Below are positions 52,532 through 61,959 of a stretch of 64,000 bases of DNA, piece after piece; position 1 is the first letter of the stretch, and each line of letters begins with the position of its first letter. Source of the stretch: SIG575 sp045534165 (lineage in GTDB: Bacteria > Bacillota > Clostridia > Oscillospirales > Acutalibacteraceae); contig JAZSJD010000056.1 of assembly GCA_045534165.1 (NCBI GenBank), forward strand, positions 1-64,000, read 5' to 3'. The notes under the pieces are model-generated. The model ran no database searches. It worked only from the letters and a program-made list of their open reading frames with translations, and was not told the DNA's origin. Both the position numbers and the translations under genes were made by a program.

Positions 52532-52552
52532 CTTTGTTCTTAAAGCTATAAT
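52524..52552 (+). promoter_or_regulatory. Promoter of the exported beta-helix gene
   Basis: TTGCAA (52524-52529), 17 bases, TATAAT (52547-52552), a mirror image of the opposing OYE promoter. Confidence 0.8.
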
Positions 52553-52621
52553 AGAAATATAACAAGTCTTTTCAGCTGAGCTGGCTGACTTTGTAATAAA
52601 ATTTTTGAAGGTGATGAGAAA

Positions 52622-54544
52622 ATGGTTTCTAAAATTATGGCAGTAATAATGTGCATCGTTTCTGTTCTGCCTGCCCCTTTTCAGCAGATTTTTTCTAAAA
52701 CAGAACTGAAATATGAACTTTCACAAGGCGGTTATGAAAGCCCCTACATTGTCAGACCTCTTGACGAGATAACTGTAAACGGTGTTTCTGTTGAAGAATA
52801 CTCCGTTGTTGTGCCTGAAGGTGCTTTGTATTCCAATGCCTCACAAACTCTTTCAGATGAAATCTACAAGGCCTGCGGCAAAAAAATTGCCACAGCAGAA
52901 AACATCTCCGAAAAAGCTTTTATAATTGATTCCAATCTTAATGACACAGACGTTTTTACACTTAAAGTTGAAAATGGTAATGTTTATATCAAAGGCAGTT
53001 CAAAAGTCGGAATCTCAAGAGGTATAACAGCTTTTGCAGATGAAGTTCTGATTTCTGCAGAAAAAAGTTTTGATTTCAAAGACGGTTATGAATATAGCAA
53101 AACTTTTGCTGATTATGTAACATATGAAGATTTCGGTGCTGTGGGTGACGGTCAGACAGATGACTTTGAAGCTATCATAAAAACCCACGAATATGCAAAC
53201 GAAAATGATTTAAGTGTTTTCGCAAAGGAAACTGCAACGTATTATATTGGTGGTGCAAACAAAACTGCTTACATAAAAACAAACACTAATTGGTCAACAG
53301 CACATTTTATAGTTGATGACACAAATGTAGAAAACAGAAACTCATGGCTCTTCAACATCGCTCCTTCACAGAGTGCAAAAAATATAACCGAAAAAGTTTC
53401 TCCCCTTAAAATTGATGCAACAAATATCGGTGCATCACTGGAAGAAAAAAGTCTGGTTGTGCTCACTGATTCCAACGTTAAAAGATATATCCGTAAAGGC
53501 GCAAACCAGAATTCAGGCAGTAACCAGACAGATGTTATCCTTGTTGATGAAAACGGAAATATTGATCCCGAAACTCCCCTTATCTGGGATTTTGATACAA
53601 TTACCAATGCTGTGGCTTATCCCATAGACGCTGAAACATTGACAATAAAAGGTGGCTTCTTCACAACTATTGCAAACAATGCTTCCTCTGAATATAACTA
53701 TTATGCAAGAGGCATTCAGGTAAGACGCTCAAACACAGTTATTGACGGATTGTACCACGATATTAAAAATGAAGGTAAAACAGGTGCACCTTATTCAGCT
53801 TTTGTAAGCCTTTCTTGCTGTGCAGATGTAACGGTGAAAAACTGTACATTCACAGGTCATAAAAAATATTCAACAATCGGCTCAGCCGGAACATCAGTAA
53901 CAATGGGCACTTATGATATCGGTGCTGCAACAGCAGTTAATGCAAAGTTTATCAACTGCAACCAGACAAACGATATAACCGATGGCGATTATTGGGGAAT
54001 TGCAGGCACAAACTATTGCAAAAACCTTGTGTATGACGGTTGTGCACTTTCAAGGTTTGATGCACATCAGGGTGTTCTCAATGCAACGGTTATAAACTCT
54101 GTTCTCGGTCATCACGGAATAAAACTTATCGGAAGCGGAACAGCTCTTATTGAAAACACAATCGTTTTATCCGATAGCTTTGTTGACCTGCGTTCAGATT
54201 ACGGTTCAACCTGGAACGGTGACCTTATTATCCGCAACTGTAAATTCTACCCCACAGGTGTATCAAGCCATATTATAAAAGCAGAGAATTCAGAAGACCA
54301 TAATTTCGGTTACACCTGCTATCTGCCACAGAAAATAGACGTTGATGGTTTTTATGTTCACAGAATCGGATTTAATTATCTTTTCAACAAAGTTAATTCC
54401 AAACATAATTCCGATTCATACAATGCACCATATCCCGTTGTTCCCCCTCAGGAAATAACTGTTAAAAACTTCAGCAATTTACTTTTCGGCAACCTGAAAG
54501 TTTCACAGAACAAGTCAATATTCAAAGTTCAGATTTCATCATAA
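52622..54544 (+). CDS. Exported pectate-lyase-superfamily beta-helix protein
   Basis: The 640-residue protein has a hydrophobic N-terminal signal (VSKIMAVIMCIVSVLPAPF). A small alpha/beta domain (about 50-160) follows, similar to the N-terminal domains that precede some glycosidases. Next comes a parallel beta-helix opened by YEDFGAVGDGQTDDFEAI, the hallmark of the pectate lyase/GH28-type superfamily, and continued by repeats such as VTVKNCTFTGHKKYSTIG. Asp/His pairs (TDDFE, LGHHGIK) are present, but no lyase or hydrolase family can be fixed. It diverges from the OYE-GH3 operon through a shared symmetric promoter region and probably works on the same plant or host glycan. Confidence 0.85.
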   Translation: MVSKIMAVIMCIVSVLPAPFQQIFSKTELKYELSQGGYESPYIVRPLDEITVNGVSVEEYSVVVPEGALYSNASQTLSDEIYKACGKKIATAENISEKAFIIDSNLNDTDVFTLKVENGNVYIKGSSKVGISRGITAFADEVLISAEKSFDFKDGYEYSKTFADYVTYEDFGAVGDGQTDDFEAIIKTHEYANENDLSVFAKETATYYIGGANKTAYIKTNTNWSTAHFIVDDTNVENRNSWLFNIAPSQSAKNITEKVSPLKIDATNIGASLEEKSLVVLTDSNVKRYIRKGANQNSGSNQTDVILVDENGNIDPETPLIWDFDTITNAVAYPIDAETLTIKGGFFTTIANNASSEYNYYARGIQVRRSNTVIDGLYHDIKNEGKTGAPYSAFVSLSCCADVTVKNCTFTGHKKYSTIGSAGTSVTMGTYDIGAATAVNAKFINCNQTNDITDGDYWGIAGTNYCKNLVYDGCALSRFDAHQGVLNATVINSVLGHHGIKLIGSGTALIENTIVLSDSFVDLRSDYGSTWNGDLIIRNCKFYPTGVSSHIIKAENSEDHNFGYTCYLPQKIDVDGFYVHRIGFNYLFNKVNSKHNSDSYNAPYPVVPPQEITVKNFSNLLFGNLKVSQNKSIFKVQISS

Positions 54545-54548
54545 ATCA

Positions 54549-54590
54549 AAAAGTGATATTCAACATATGTTGAATATCACTTTTGTTTTT
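54549..54590. terminator. Bidirectional terminator
   Basis: An 18-bp perfect palindrome (AAAAGTGATATTCAACAT with its complement) followed by TTGTTTTT, between the beta-helix gene and the convergent seven-gene operon. Confidence 0.92.
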
Positions 54591-54593
54591 ATA

Positions 54594-55637
54594 TCAGTTT
54601 TCTGATAACCAATCAAAAGATTTCCGTCCGCAGACTGAATGTTTGCCGTCAAAAACATCAATGTGCAGTTTATCTTCCGCATCTGCCAGCTCATATATTC
54701 TTCTGATATTTTTGTGGGCAGTTTCACTGGCAACTATGGGGAAAAGTTTATCTTTTTTCCCTGATTCAATAAACAATTCTTTCGGTGCAAGGGCTGATGC
54801 AAAATCATAAATCTCCCCTGTTTCAAGTATTCCGGGAATATAATTATCAGGACAGTGCCACAAGGAAAGAATACTGTCCCTGAAAGTGTTCACATATCCG
54901 CAGACAACTGTTTTGTATATTTTTTCATCAAGCACAGATGAATAAAGTGCTGTAAGACCTCCCCCTGAAATACCCATAAGAGACACTTTGTCGGTATCAA
55001 CAATTTTCATCCCCCTGAGTATATTGGCGCACATAAGAGCCTGCGCAATTCTGACGCTTGCTGTTGTAAGCCCATATGGTAAAAGATGATGAGAAAGTTC
55101 ATCACAGGAGCTTATATAAAAAGGCTTCCACAAATCAGAAGTCAGTCTTGCTTCGCCGAAACCGAAAAGCTCGGGAGCAATTACAACACATCCTCTTTTT
55201 ACAAGCTCAACAGCAAAATTTTTCTGATAATTATCAACATACCTGAAATATTTTTTGTTTCCCTTTTTTGAAATGTTGAGAATCTGCCTTACTCCGTATC
55301 CGTGACCGCAAAGTGCCACCACACCTACTGCTTTTTTGCTGAGCTTTTTCGGTGCAAGCACATACACAGCAGTAACCAGACCTTCACATATGGGGAGAGA
55401 ATATTTCTGCAAGGTATAGTCAGAATAATCAAGGCTTTTGCCTGCTTTTATAAGTTTTGGTGTTGAATTAAGGTTGCAGATTTTATCTATGGCAAAAAGT
55501 TCTTTTGCTTTATTCCTGATTTCTTTGCCCGTTGCAAGAACTTCTTCTTTTGAAGAAACATTTTTGTAAGGCTCGTTTTTATTTTTTTCATAAAGCCCTG
55601 ACATAAACTCATCGGGAGAATACTGGCTTTTTTTCAT
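54594..55637 (-). CDS. Alpha/beta hydrolase, acetyl-xylan-esterase/dienelactone-hydrolase-like
   Basis: The 347-residue hydrolase has nucleophile Ser in GISGGGLTALY near residue 221, probable Asp in ESGKKDKLFP near 296 and His in GKHSVCG near 332. CGHGYGVRQI near the middle forms the oxyanion region. It lacks a signal peptide. The layout suits esterases that remove acyl groups from sugars or aglycones. GAGGTG lies just before the ATG. It is the last gene of the leftward operon, 17 bases after the GH3 gene. Its presence suggests the imported glycoside is acylated. The exact family is uncertain. Confidence 0.8.
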   Translation of the reverse strand: MKKSQYSPDEFMSGLYEKNKNEPYKNVSSKEEVLATGKEIRNKAKELFAIDKICNLNSTPKLIKAGKSLDYSDYTLQKYSLPICEGLVTAVYVLAPKKLSKKAVGVVALCGHGYGVRQILNISKKGNKKYFRYVDNYQKNFAVELVKRGCVVIAPELFGFGEARLTSDLWKPFYISSCDELSHHLLPYGLTTASVRIAQALMCANILRGMKIVDTDKVSLMGISGGGLTALYSSVLDEKIYKTVVCGYVNTFRDSILSLWHCPDNYIPGILETGEIYDFASALAPKELFIESGKKDKLFPIVASETAHKNIRRIYELADAEDKLHIDVFDGKHSVCGRKSFDWLSEN

Positions 55638-55654
55638 GCTTTCACCTCACAAAA

Positions 55655-57727
55655 TCAGAAACTGATTTTTCCCGCTTCAATAACATTTCTGCTGTTTTTG
55701 CCAACATAAACTGTGTATGTATCATCAAGCTCCCACTCTGATGTTTCAGGGTTGTAGAAACTGATATCTTTAACATCTGCCGAAACTTCAGTGGCAACTG
55801 TTTCACCTTTTCTCACAGTAACACGTCTGAATCCTTTAAGGAGCTTCACAGGTCTGTCAATTGACGTGTTGTTACTGCCGATATAAAGCTGAATTATCTC
55901 ATCTCCATCAAAGTCACCTTTATTTTTGACATTCAGGCTGACGGTGATTTTTTTATCGTCATTTGCAAGAGAAATATCTCCATATTCAAACTCTGTATAA
56001 GAAAGACCGAAACCAAATGGAAAATGAGGCTCTTTGCCCATCTTATCAAAAAGTGTATAACCGTGATAATAACCGTATTCTATATCTTTGTTTTTTGTGC
56101 CGAGATGGAGGAACGATGGATAATCGTCAACTTTTTCCGCTATTGTGAAAGGTAATTTACCTGCAGGGGTTGCATCACCGCTGAGAATATCTGCAAGGGC
56201 ATTGCCACCTTCAAGACCGCTGTAGAAAGACATCAGCACAGCGTCTGCACAGTCAATCCAGTCCTTGATTACGTAAGCACTTCCGCCCATTATGTTTACA
56301 ACAAGTTTTTTGCCAAGCTTTGACATTGCTTTAATAAGCTGAACATCTTCAGGCGGTATATTAAGGTCGGCTCTGTCACCGCCTGAACCTTTCGGCTTTT
56401 TCTTTATGTTGCCGAAGTTTACAAGGAATTCACCTTCCTGAAGCCAGTCGCTTCCCACACAGACAACAATATAATCACAGCTTTCTGCAACCTTTGTTGC
56501 TTTTTTGCAATCGCAACCGTTATAGAGGGAAACCTTGTTTTCCCCGAAACGCTTGCACATACCCTGATAAGGTGTTATAGCATAAGGGCTGAAAACATTA
56601 CTGCTTCCGTGGTCCCCTGTGTTTCTTTTATCTGCATATCTGCCTACTACTGCAATCTTTTTATCACATTTAAGTGGCAGAGTTTTATTTTCATTTTTAA
56701 GGAGCACCATGCCTTTTGTTGCTGTTTCCCTTGCCAGAGCAACGTGCTCTTCTGAAAGGATAACAGATTTCGGTTGCTTTTTATATTCAGGCAAAGTTGA
56801 TATCAGAGCTCTGAGCACTCTCAGGGCAGATGTATCTATATCTTTTTCTGCGATATCACCTTTTCTGAGTTTGTGAGATAACACCGAATAACGGAAAAGA
56901 TAGGGCATTTCTACATCCATGCCTGATCTGATACTTCTTGCTGCATCGTATATACCATAGAAAAAGTCAGACAAAGCAAAACCGTCAAAACCCCACTGAT
57001 CTCTTAAAATATCAGTAAGGAGTTTTTTATTTTCGCAGGCATAAGTACCATTGACTTTGTTGTATGCACCCATAATAGACATTGCCCCGGCATCAATGCA
57101 CTTTTTGAAATGAGGGAGATATACTTCGTGGAGAGTTCTTTCATCAGCAATGGCATTTGCACTGAAGCGAAGGTCTTCAATACTGTTAAGAGCATAGTGT
57201 TTGGGACAGGCAATTATACCGTTGTTCTGCATAGCTTCAGTGAGTGCAACACCCATCTTCCCCAGAAGATAAGGGTCTTCACCATATGTTTCCTGGGCTC
57301 TGCCCCACATAGGGTTACGCAGAAGATTAATACATATTCCTGCAAAAAGGTTGGCATCAAGTGCAGAAGCTTCTTTAGCAAAAACTTCACCTATACGGTA
57401 TTCAAGCTCATCGTCAAATGAAGCTCCCCTGAGCATAGAAACAGGAAAACATGTGCATTTTTTCATAACAATGCCTCTGGGACCGTCAGTAAACATTACA
57501 GGGGGGATGCCTAATCTTTTGCAACCACCTGCCGGATACGCCTCAGCATTATAAAACCTGCCTGAAGTGATCAGGTTTTTTACAGTCACACTCATAGCAT
57601 GACCCTGAAGAAGGCGGATTTTTTCTTTAGTTTTCATTTCCTTAAGAAGCAGTTCTGATACCTCATAAAGTTTTTCTTTTGTGGGTTCAGCTTTATAAAG
57701 TTCTGTTGCCTTATCAAAAGTCATCAT
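55655..57727 (-). CDS. Cytoplasmic GH3 beta-glucosidase of the flavoenzyme operon
   Basis: This GH3 enzyme of about 690 residues has the usual order: a barrel (FTDGPRG, KHYALNSIEDLR, nucleophile Asp in ALSDFFYG near 253), a C-terminal sandwich (VCVGSDWLQEGEF, GGDRADLNIP) and an Fn3-like domain (from about 575). SDF replaces the commoner SDW, and KHYALNSIED differs from the standard KHFA.N.QE. These changes suggest an unusual aglycone or sugar. There is no signal peptide, so it acts on imported glycosides. I chose ATG 57727, 8 bases after AAGGAG; ATGs at 57733 and 57724 are alternatives. Confidence 0.92.
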   Translation of the reverse strand: MMTFDKATELYKAEPTKEKLYEVSELLLKEMKTKEKIRLLQGHAMSVTVKNLITSGRFYNAEAYPAGGCKRLGIPPVMFTDGPRGIVMKKCTCFPVSMLRGASFDDELEYRIGEVFAKEASALDANLFAGICINLLRNPMWGRAQETYGEDPYLLGKMGVALTEAMQNNGIIACPKHYALNSIEDLRFSANAIADERTLHEVYLPHFKKCIDAGAMSIMGAYNKVNGTYACENKKLLTDILRDQWGFDGFALSDFFYGIYDAARSIRSGMDVEMPYLFRYSVLSHKLRKGDIAEKDIDTSALRVLRALISTLPEYKKQPKSVILSEEHVALARETATKGMVLLKNENKTLPLKCDKKIAVVGRYADKRNTGDHGSSNVFSPYAITPYQGMCKRFGENKVSLYNGCDCKKATKVAESCDYIVVCVGSDWLQEGEFLVNFGNIKKKPKGSGGDRADLNIPPEDVQLIKAMSKLGKKLVVNIMGGSAYVIKDWIDCADAVLMSFYSGLEGGNALADILSGDATPAGKLPFTIAEKVDDYPSFLHLGTKNKDIEYGYYHGYTLFDKMGKEPHFPFGFGLSYTEFEYGDISLANDDKKITVSLNVKNKGDFDGDEIIQLYIGSNNTSIDRPVKLLKGFRRVTVRKGETVATEVSADVKDISFYNPETSEWELDDTYTVYVGKNSRNVIEAGKISF

Positions 57728-57739
57728 ATTCATTTCTCC

Positions 57740-57832
57740 TTATGCCATAGCTTTCAGCATTTCTTTTGTAACTTCGTATCTTGTTTCTTTGCCTGTACAG
57801 AAAAACAAAATTAAATCCGGCTTCATTTTCAT
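57740..57832 (-). CDS. Possible 30-residue peptide in the flavoenzyme operon
   Basis: Between the TIM-barrel and GH3 genes an ATG lies one base after the upstream stop (TGAGATG). It opens 30 codons (MKMKPDLILFFCTG... ending EMLKAMA) and stops 5 bases before the GH3 ribosome site. There is no good ribosome site, so it would depend on re-initiation. The whole 100-base gap is filled by this frame. It could be a real small protein or the remnant of a deleted gene. Confidence 0.35.
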   Translation of the reverse strand: MKMKPDLILFFCTGKETRYEVTKEMLKAMA

Positions 57833-57833
57833 C

Positions 57834-58577
57834 TCAATAACTTTTCAGTTTCCCTGCATCTTTATAAAATACTTTTTCGCTGTCAAATTCAACGAATTCA
57901 ATCATAACAATACCGCCGAAATTCTTACCTTTAAGCTTTTTGAGCAAGGTATCAAGATAATTCTTATCCTTTTTTCTGAACATCTGCTCTTTTTTCAGAT
58001 CGCGGTAAGATACGTGTACGTTTTCCGTAAAATCAAAAGTTCTGTCAATACGGTCAAGGTCATATTCCATACGGAAATATCTTGACTGAAAATAAGTTCT
58101 GAAATTTTCTTTCTGCAAATCTTTTTTCAGACGTAAAAATGCATCAGTGTTGTTGTTGAAAGTATTGTCGTGACATTCAGGGCAGACCAGAAGACCGTAA
58201 TCTCCTGCAATATCACACATTTTTCTTGTGTTTGACAGCAAAGCAAGATATTCATCATCATTTGTCTCTTCGCTGTTCTTTTTACCAAGCCAGATTCTTA
58301 TTGATGAAGCGCCCATTTCCTTTGCAATTGCGCATATCTGTTCCCATTTGATTTCGTCTGATTCAATGCTGTTGAAATAGCTTCCGTAAGAACTGATTTT
58401 TATTCCAAAATCACTGCAGAGCTTTTTAACTTTGCGCGCATCTTCAATTGTTTTTACGTGAACATCTGCGCCCCATTCAATATAATCCATACCTGCGTTT
58501 TTTGCAATTTCAACCACTTCTTCAACGCTCTTTTTTCTGAATGTGACACTGCAAAGACCAAGTTTAAAACTGCTCAT
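57834..58577 (-). CDS. TIM-barrel sugar (phosphate) isomerase/epimerase
   Basis: The 247-residue protein belongs to the xylose-isomerase-like TIM-barrel group (AP-endonuclease 2 fold). It starts KLGLCSVTFRKKSVEEVVEIA and has MDYIEWGADVH, SSIRIWLGKK, LLVCPECHDNTF with metal-ligand candidates Glu and His, and MIEFVEF at the end. Family members isomerise or epimerise sugars and related compounds. In several gut pathways they act on oxidised glycosides. The ATG overlaps the transporter stop by 4 bases (ATGA). Confidence 0.85.
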   Translation of the reverse strand: MSSFKLGLCSVTFRKKSVEEVVEIAKNAGMDYIEWGADVHVKTIEDARKVKKLCSDFGIKISSYGSYFNSIESDEIKWEQICAIAKEMGASSIRIWLGKKNSEETNDDEYLALLSNTRKMCDIAGDYGLLVCPECHDNTFNNNTDAFLRLKKDLQKENFRTYFQSRYFRMEYDLDRIDRTFDFTENVHVSYRDLKKEQMFRKKDKNYLDTLLKKLKGKNFGGIVMIEFVEFDSEKVFYKDAGKLKSY

Positions 58578-60178
58578 TTTCCGCCTCCGAGAACTGCTTC
58601 CATTTCAGCTTCTTTTTCTTTTCTGTATTGCTGGAGTTTTTTGTCCATTTCATTTTCATCAAATTTAAAGAATATCATAGGTATTGCCTGCAACAAAAGT
58701 CCGATAGCACCCATTGCAGTGAGCATGAAGAAAATACCGTTAAGCAAGGTGGTATAGTTCACACCGTCAATGATGCTTGCCTGAATTGTAGATGTAATAA
58801 GAGGTTTAGTAACATTCTGTGTAAGAACTTCCATTTTTTCTGCATTGTATCCCAAAAAATCAATAACCTGCAACACAACCACATTGAAAATTGCAACTGC
58901 TATCTTGTAAAGCAAGCCTTTGAAAGAATAAACAGTAGCTTCCAGACGTGTACCTTTTTCCATTTCAACACTGTCAGTAACATCCGCAATAATGGAAACA
59001 ATAAGCACTGTACTCATACCCACAGGGAAGTTTGTGAAGAAACGAAGCACTGCATAAAGGATAAATCCGGGAATTGTGTTGTAAGGTACAATATAAATAC
59101 CCACTATGTAAACAATAACGTTAGCTGCTGCGCCAAGTATTGACATCCATATCCAAAGCTGTTTCTTTGACATTTTTTTAAGAAGTGGCGGAACAAGGAG
59201 CATAGACAGCATATATGATATACCACTCATTACCGAAAGGAGTGTGGGAAGAATAGCCACAGCATCAATGTTGGGATTTTTACCCACAATGCCTTCAATA
59301 AAGAGATTTATTTTATCCATAGGAAGAATACCGATACAGTTCCATCTTGCAAAATATGAAAGGAAAATTGCACCGATATTGATTATACCGTTAAAGAATG
59401 CGGCAAGAAGCAACATAACAATCCGTTTATCTTTAAGTATAACCCTGATGTTCTTTGAAGATTTTTCTTTCTTTGGTGGGATATAAACTTTTTCCTTTAT
59501 TCCGAAGAAAGAACCCATCATAATTACTGCACCGATAACAGCAAAAACAAGCGCTGACCAGAAATAACCCATATCTGTCATATCTTTTTTACCGTTACCG
59601 AGAAGTCCTGCCATTGTCCAGATAAGCACTGATGGTAACACTGTACCGAGAGAGCCTACTGTGTTTGAAATTGAAACTGCTTTAACTCGCTGGTCTTTCT
59701 GGGGAAAAACAAGGGGAGTAAGGCTGTTACGGGGAATTTCAATGGCTGTGTATGCTGTGATATAGAGCATATAGATAACAAGCACATAAACAAAGTTACC
59801 TGCATTGCCTAAATCAGTACCGTCCTTTGTAATGATATTCCAGCTTTCAGGAAATCTTACGGGAAGGAAAAGCAAGGCTGTGGTGATTGCAAAAAATGCA
59901 GGAATCCACAAAAGATAAGGTCTGCATTTGCCCCATTTTGTTCTTGTGCGTTCAACAATCTGCCCCATCATAGGGTCGTTTACCGCATCCCACACCTTTG
60001 TGCCGAGAAGCACAATGGAAACAAGACCCATGCTCAGTTTCAGCACATCTGTCATATAGAAGTTGATTACTGTATAAACGGTGCAATCAATAAAGAAAAA
60101 GCCAAGGGGTAAAAGTGAGAATGCAAGAATTTCTTTACCTGATGCCCTTTTTATATCAATTCTTTTGGTTGAATTCAT
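58574..60178 (-). CDS. GPH-type glycoside:cation symporter
   Basis: This 534-residue membrane transporter has about 12 hydrophobic helices and the glycoside-pentoside-hexuronide signatures. WDAVNDPMMGQIVERTRTKWGKCRPYLLW lies after helix 2 and IEIPRNSLTPL after helix 4. The charged tail (QYRKEKEAEMEAVLGGGK) is cytoplasmic. It is predicted to bring a glycoside or sugar in with Na+ or H+. It overlaps both neighbours by 4 bases (ATGA), which fits stoichiometric production with the intracellular enzymes. Confidence 0.93.
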   Translation of the reverse strand: MNSTKRIDIKRASGKEILAFSLLPLGFFFIDCTVYTVINFYMTDVLKLSMGLVSIVLLGTKVWDAVNDPMMGQIVERTRTKWGKCRPYLLWIPAFFAITTALLFLPVRFPESWNIITKDGTDLGNAGNFVYVLVIYMLYITAYTAIEIPRNSLTPLVFPQKDQRVKAVSISNTVGSLGTVLPSVLIWTMAGLLGNGKKDMTDMGYFWSALVFAVIGAVIMMGSFFGIKEKVYIPPKKEKSSKNIRVILKDKRIVMLLLAAFFNGIINIGAIFLSYFARWNCIGILPMDKINLFIEGIVGKNPNIDAVAILPTLLSVMSGISYMLSMLLVPPLLKKMSKKQLWIWMSILGAAANVIVYIVGIYIVPYNTIPGFILYAVLRFFTNFPVGMSTVLIVSIIADVTDSVEMEKGTRLEATVYSFKGLLYKIAVAIFNVVVLQVIDFLGYNAEKMEVLTQNVTKPLITSTIQASIIDGVNYTTLLNGIFFMLTAMGAIGLLLQAIPMIFFKFDENEMDKKLQQYRKEKEAEMEAVLGGGK

Positions 60179-61959
60179 AATACTTCTCCTTCTTTTATTT
60201 CGCTTAAATAATATTCAAAACTCTTTTGTTCACAAGGAACAGGTGAAACTTTTAAAAACTCAACCTTGCCATCTTTTGTAACAGTAAGATAATCTCTGTA
60301 ATATGTGTTTTCTTTTACCTTTTCGCCATTTCTGATGAAAATTGCACCGCCACGGCTACCTGTTTCAGGTCCTTCTGAAACAATAGCTTCAAGAAGTGTT
60401 TTCATGCTTATAAGCATATCTCTGTCACGGTAATATTCTGCAAGATTTCCGTGTTTGCAGGGATATGATCCAACCGCAGAATTAATTTCTTCCAGCAGAG
60501 AAACACACCCTTCATAATCTCTTTTGAAGGAAGCTACCTGACTCATTTTTGTTTTGAAATAAGAATAGTCAACGTCATCGCTTATTTCAAAATTCTTTTC
60601 TATTATTTCAAAGTCAGGGAAATTATCTTCGCATAAAAAAGATTTATTCTTTATATGCTTTGCTGCAACAAGACCCCCCACCTGAGTGTCGTTAAGAGCA
60701 GAGCCTCCCGGTCTTGAAAGACCGAATGTACCTGCAGCTTCGCCGATAACATAAAGACCTTTAACATCTGTTTCAAAATTATTGTCAGTATAAACTCCAC
60801 CATTGTTGTGCTGGGCACATATTGCTATACGGAGTTTATCTTTGTGCAAATCTATTCCCTGCCTGAGATAAACGTCAATTGCTTTGCTGTTAAGTTTCTC
60901 CAGCCTTTCTATAGGAGTTTCCGCATAACAACCGGCATTGGCTATATAATCCCTTGCTTCATCACAAAGTTTTTCAAAAGAAAATCCGTCAGGGTTGCAG
61001 GTATAATCAAGGAAAACCTTTCTTCCTTTGAGCATTTCGTTATGTACTGCAAGGTCAATTCTTGAGCTTTCTTCAGCTCTTCCTGAAGAAAAAGGCCATT
61101 GGTAACCTTTAAGGAAAACATAACTGTAAGCCTCATTTATATCTTCAAAATAGCTTTTCAGAAATTCATATTCGTTACCACTGTTGTCAACACTGACAAA
61201 TCTGGGTACAACCTGCATAAAACTTCCTGAAACATTCCATCGGAAATCAACAGAAGCCATACCATATTGCCACTGAGTAAAGTTGCACATTCTCACTCCC
61301 GCATCGATAAGCACACCTGTCATACCGTGCTGTGATTCAGGGTAAACACTGTCTTCATAAATACAGGCAGGTGCACCTGTGGCACAAATCACATTTTCAG
61401 CATAAATATTTTCTTCTTTGTTATTTTTTAGGTTCAGAACCCTGACACCATATGATATCCCCTTATCTGTCAGGATTTTTGTAACAAGCAAATTATCAAA
61501 AACAGAAGTCTGATTGTTTTCAACAACAACCTTTTCCAGCTTTTCTGTCATAATTTTTGAAGTTAAAGGTCCCACGGAAGTGGCACGCAAAGTGTTATCG
61601 TGGTCGGTTTTGTAACCTGGGTAACAACCGTATTTATCAGTAGGGAAACCTACGTTATAATCACAAAGGCGTAAGAAACATTTCCGGCTGTTGACAGCTT
61701 CAATATACATTTTTTCACCATCGCAGGAACCGCCTGAAAACATATCTGTTGCCATTTTATATGGACTGTCAGGGGTAAGTCCGTCCATTGAAAGCTTATA
61801 ATAAGTCTGCTTATCGCTTCCTGTGTTTCTGGATGTGCCTGAAAGACGGTTTTCCGTAACTATGGCAATGTCTTTTATTCCCTGGCGGTATAACCAGTCA
61901 GCAGCACTGTAAGCTGCTGCACCACTGCCTATTATAAGACATTTATATATTTTTCTCAT
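60175..61959 (-). CDS. Fumarate-reductase-like FAD-binding oxidoreductase
   Basis: The 594-residue flavoprotein is of the succinate dehydrogenase/fumarate reductase/L-aspartate oxidase type. The FAD motif is IIGSGAAAYSAA near residue 9, with SGTSRNTGSDKQTYYKLS, a long capping domain, and the C-terminal signature NNGGVYTDNNFETDVKGLYVIGEAAGTFG followed by GGSALNDTQVGG. It has no signal peptide, heme or Fe-S motif, so it is a soluble enzyme. The same fold includes tetrahydrodaidzein reductase and ketosteroid dehydrogenases. The substrate is unknown. It overlaps the SDR gene and the transporter gene by ATGA. Confidence 0.9.
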   Translation of the reverse strand: MRKIYKCLIIGSGAAAYSAADWLYRQGIKDIAIVTENRLSGTSRNTGSDKQTYYKLSMDGLTPDSPYKMATDMFSGGSCDGEKMYIEAVNSRKCFLRLCDYNVGFPTDKYGCYPGYKTDHDNTLRATSVGPLTSKIMTEKLEKVVVENNQTSVFDNLLVTKILTDKGISYGVRVLNLKNNKEENIYAENVICATGAPACIYEDSVYPESQHGMTGVLIDAGVRMCNFTQWQYGMASVDFRWNVSGSFMQVVPRFVSVDNSGNEYEFLKSYFEDINEAYSYVFLKGYQWPFSSGRAEESSRIDLAVHNEMLKGRKVFLDYTCNPDGFSFEKLCDEARDYIANAGCYAETPIERLEKLNSKAIDVYLRQGIDLHKDKLRIAICAQHNNGGVYTDNNFETDVKGLYVIGEAAGTFGLSRPGGSALNDTQVGGLVAAKHIKNKSFLCEDNFPDFEIIEKNFEISDDVDYSYFKTKMSQVASFKRDYEGCVSLLEEINSAVGSYPCKHGNLAEYYRDRDMLISMKTLLEAIVSEGPETGSRGGAIFIRNGEKVKENTYYRDYLTVTKDGKVEFLKVSPVPCEQKSFEYYLSEIKEGEVL

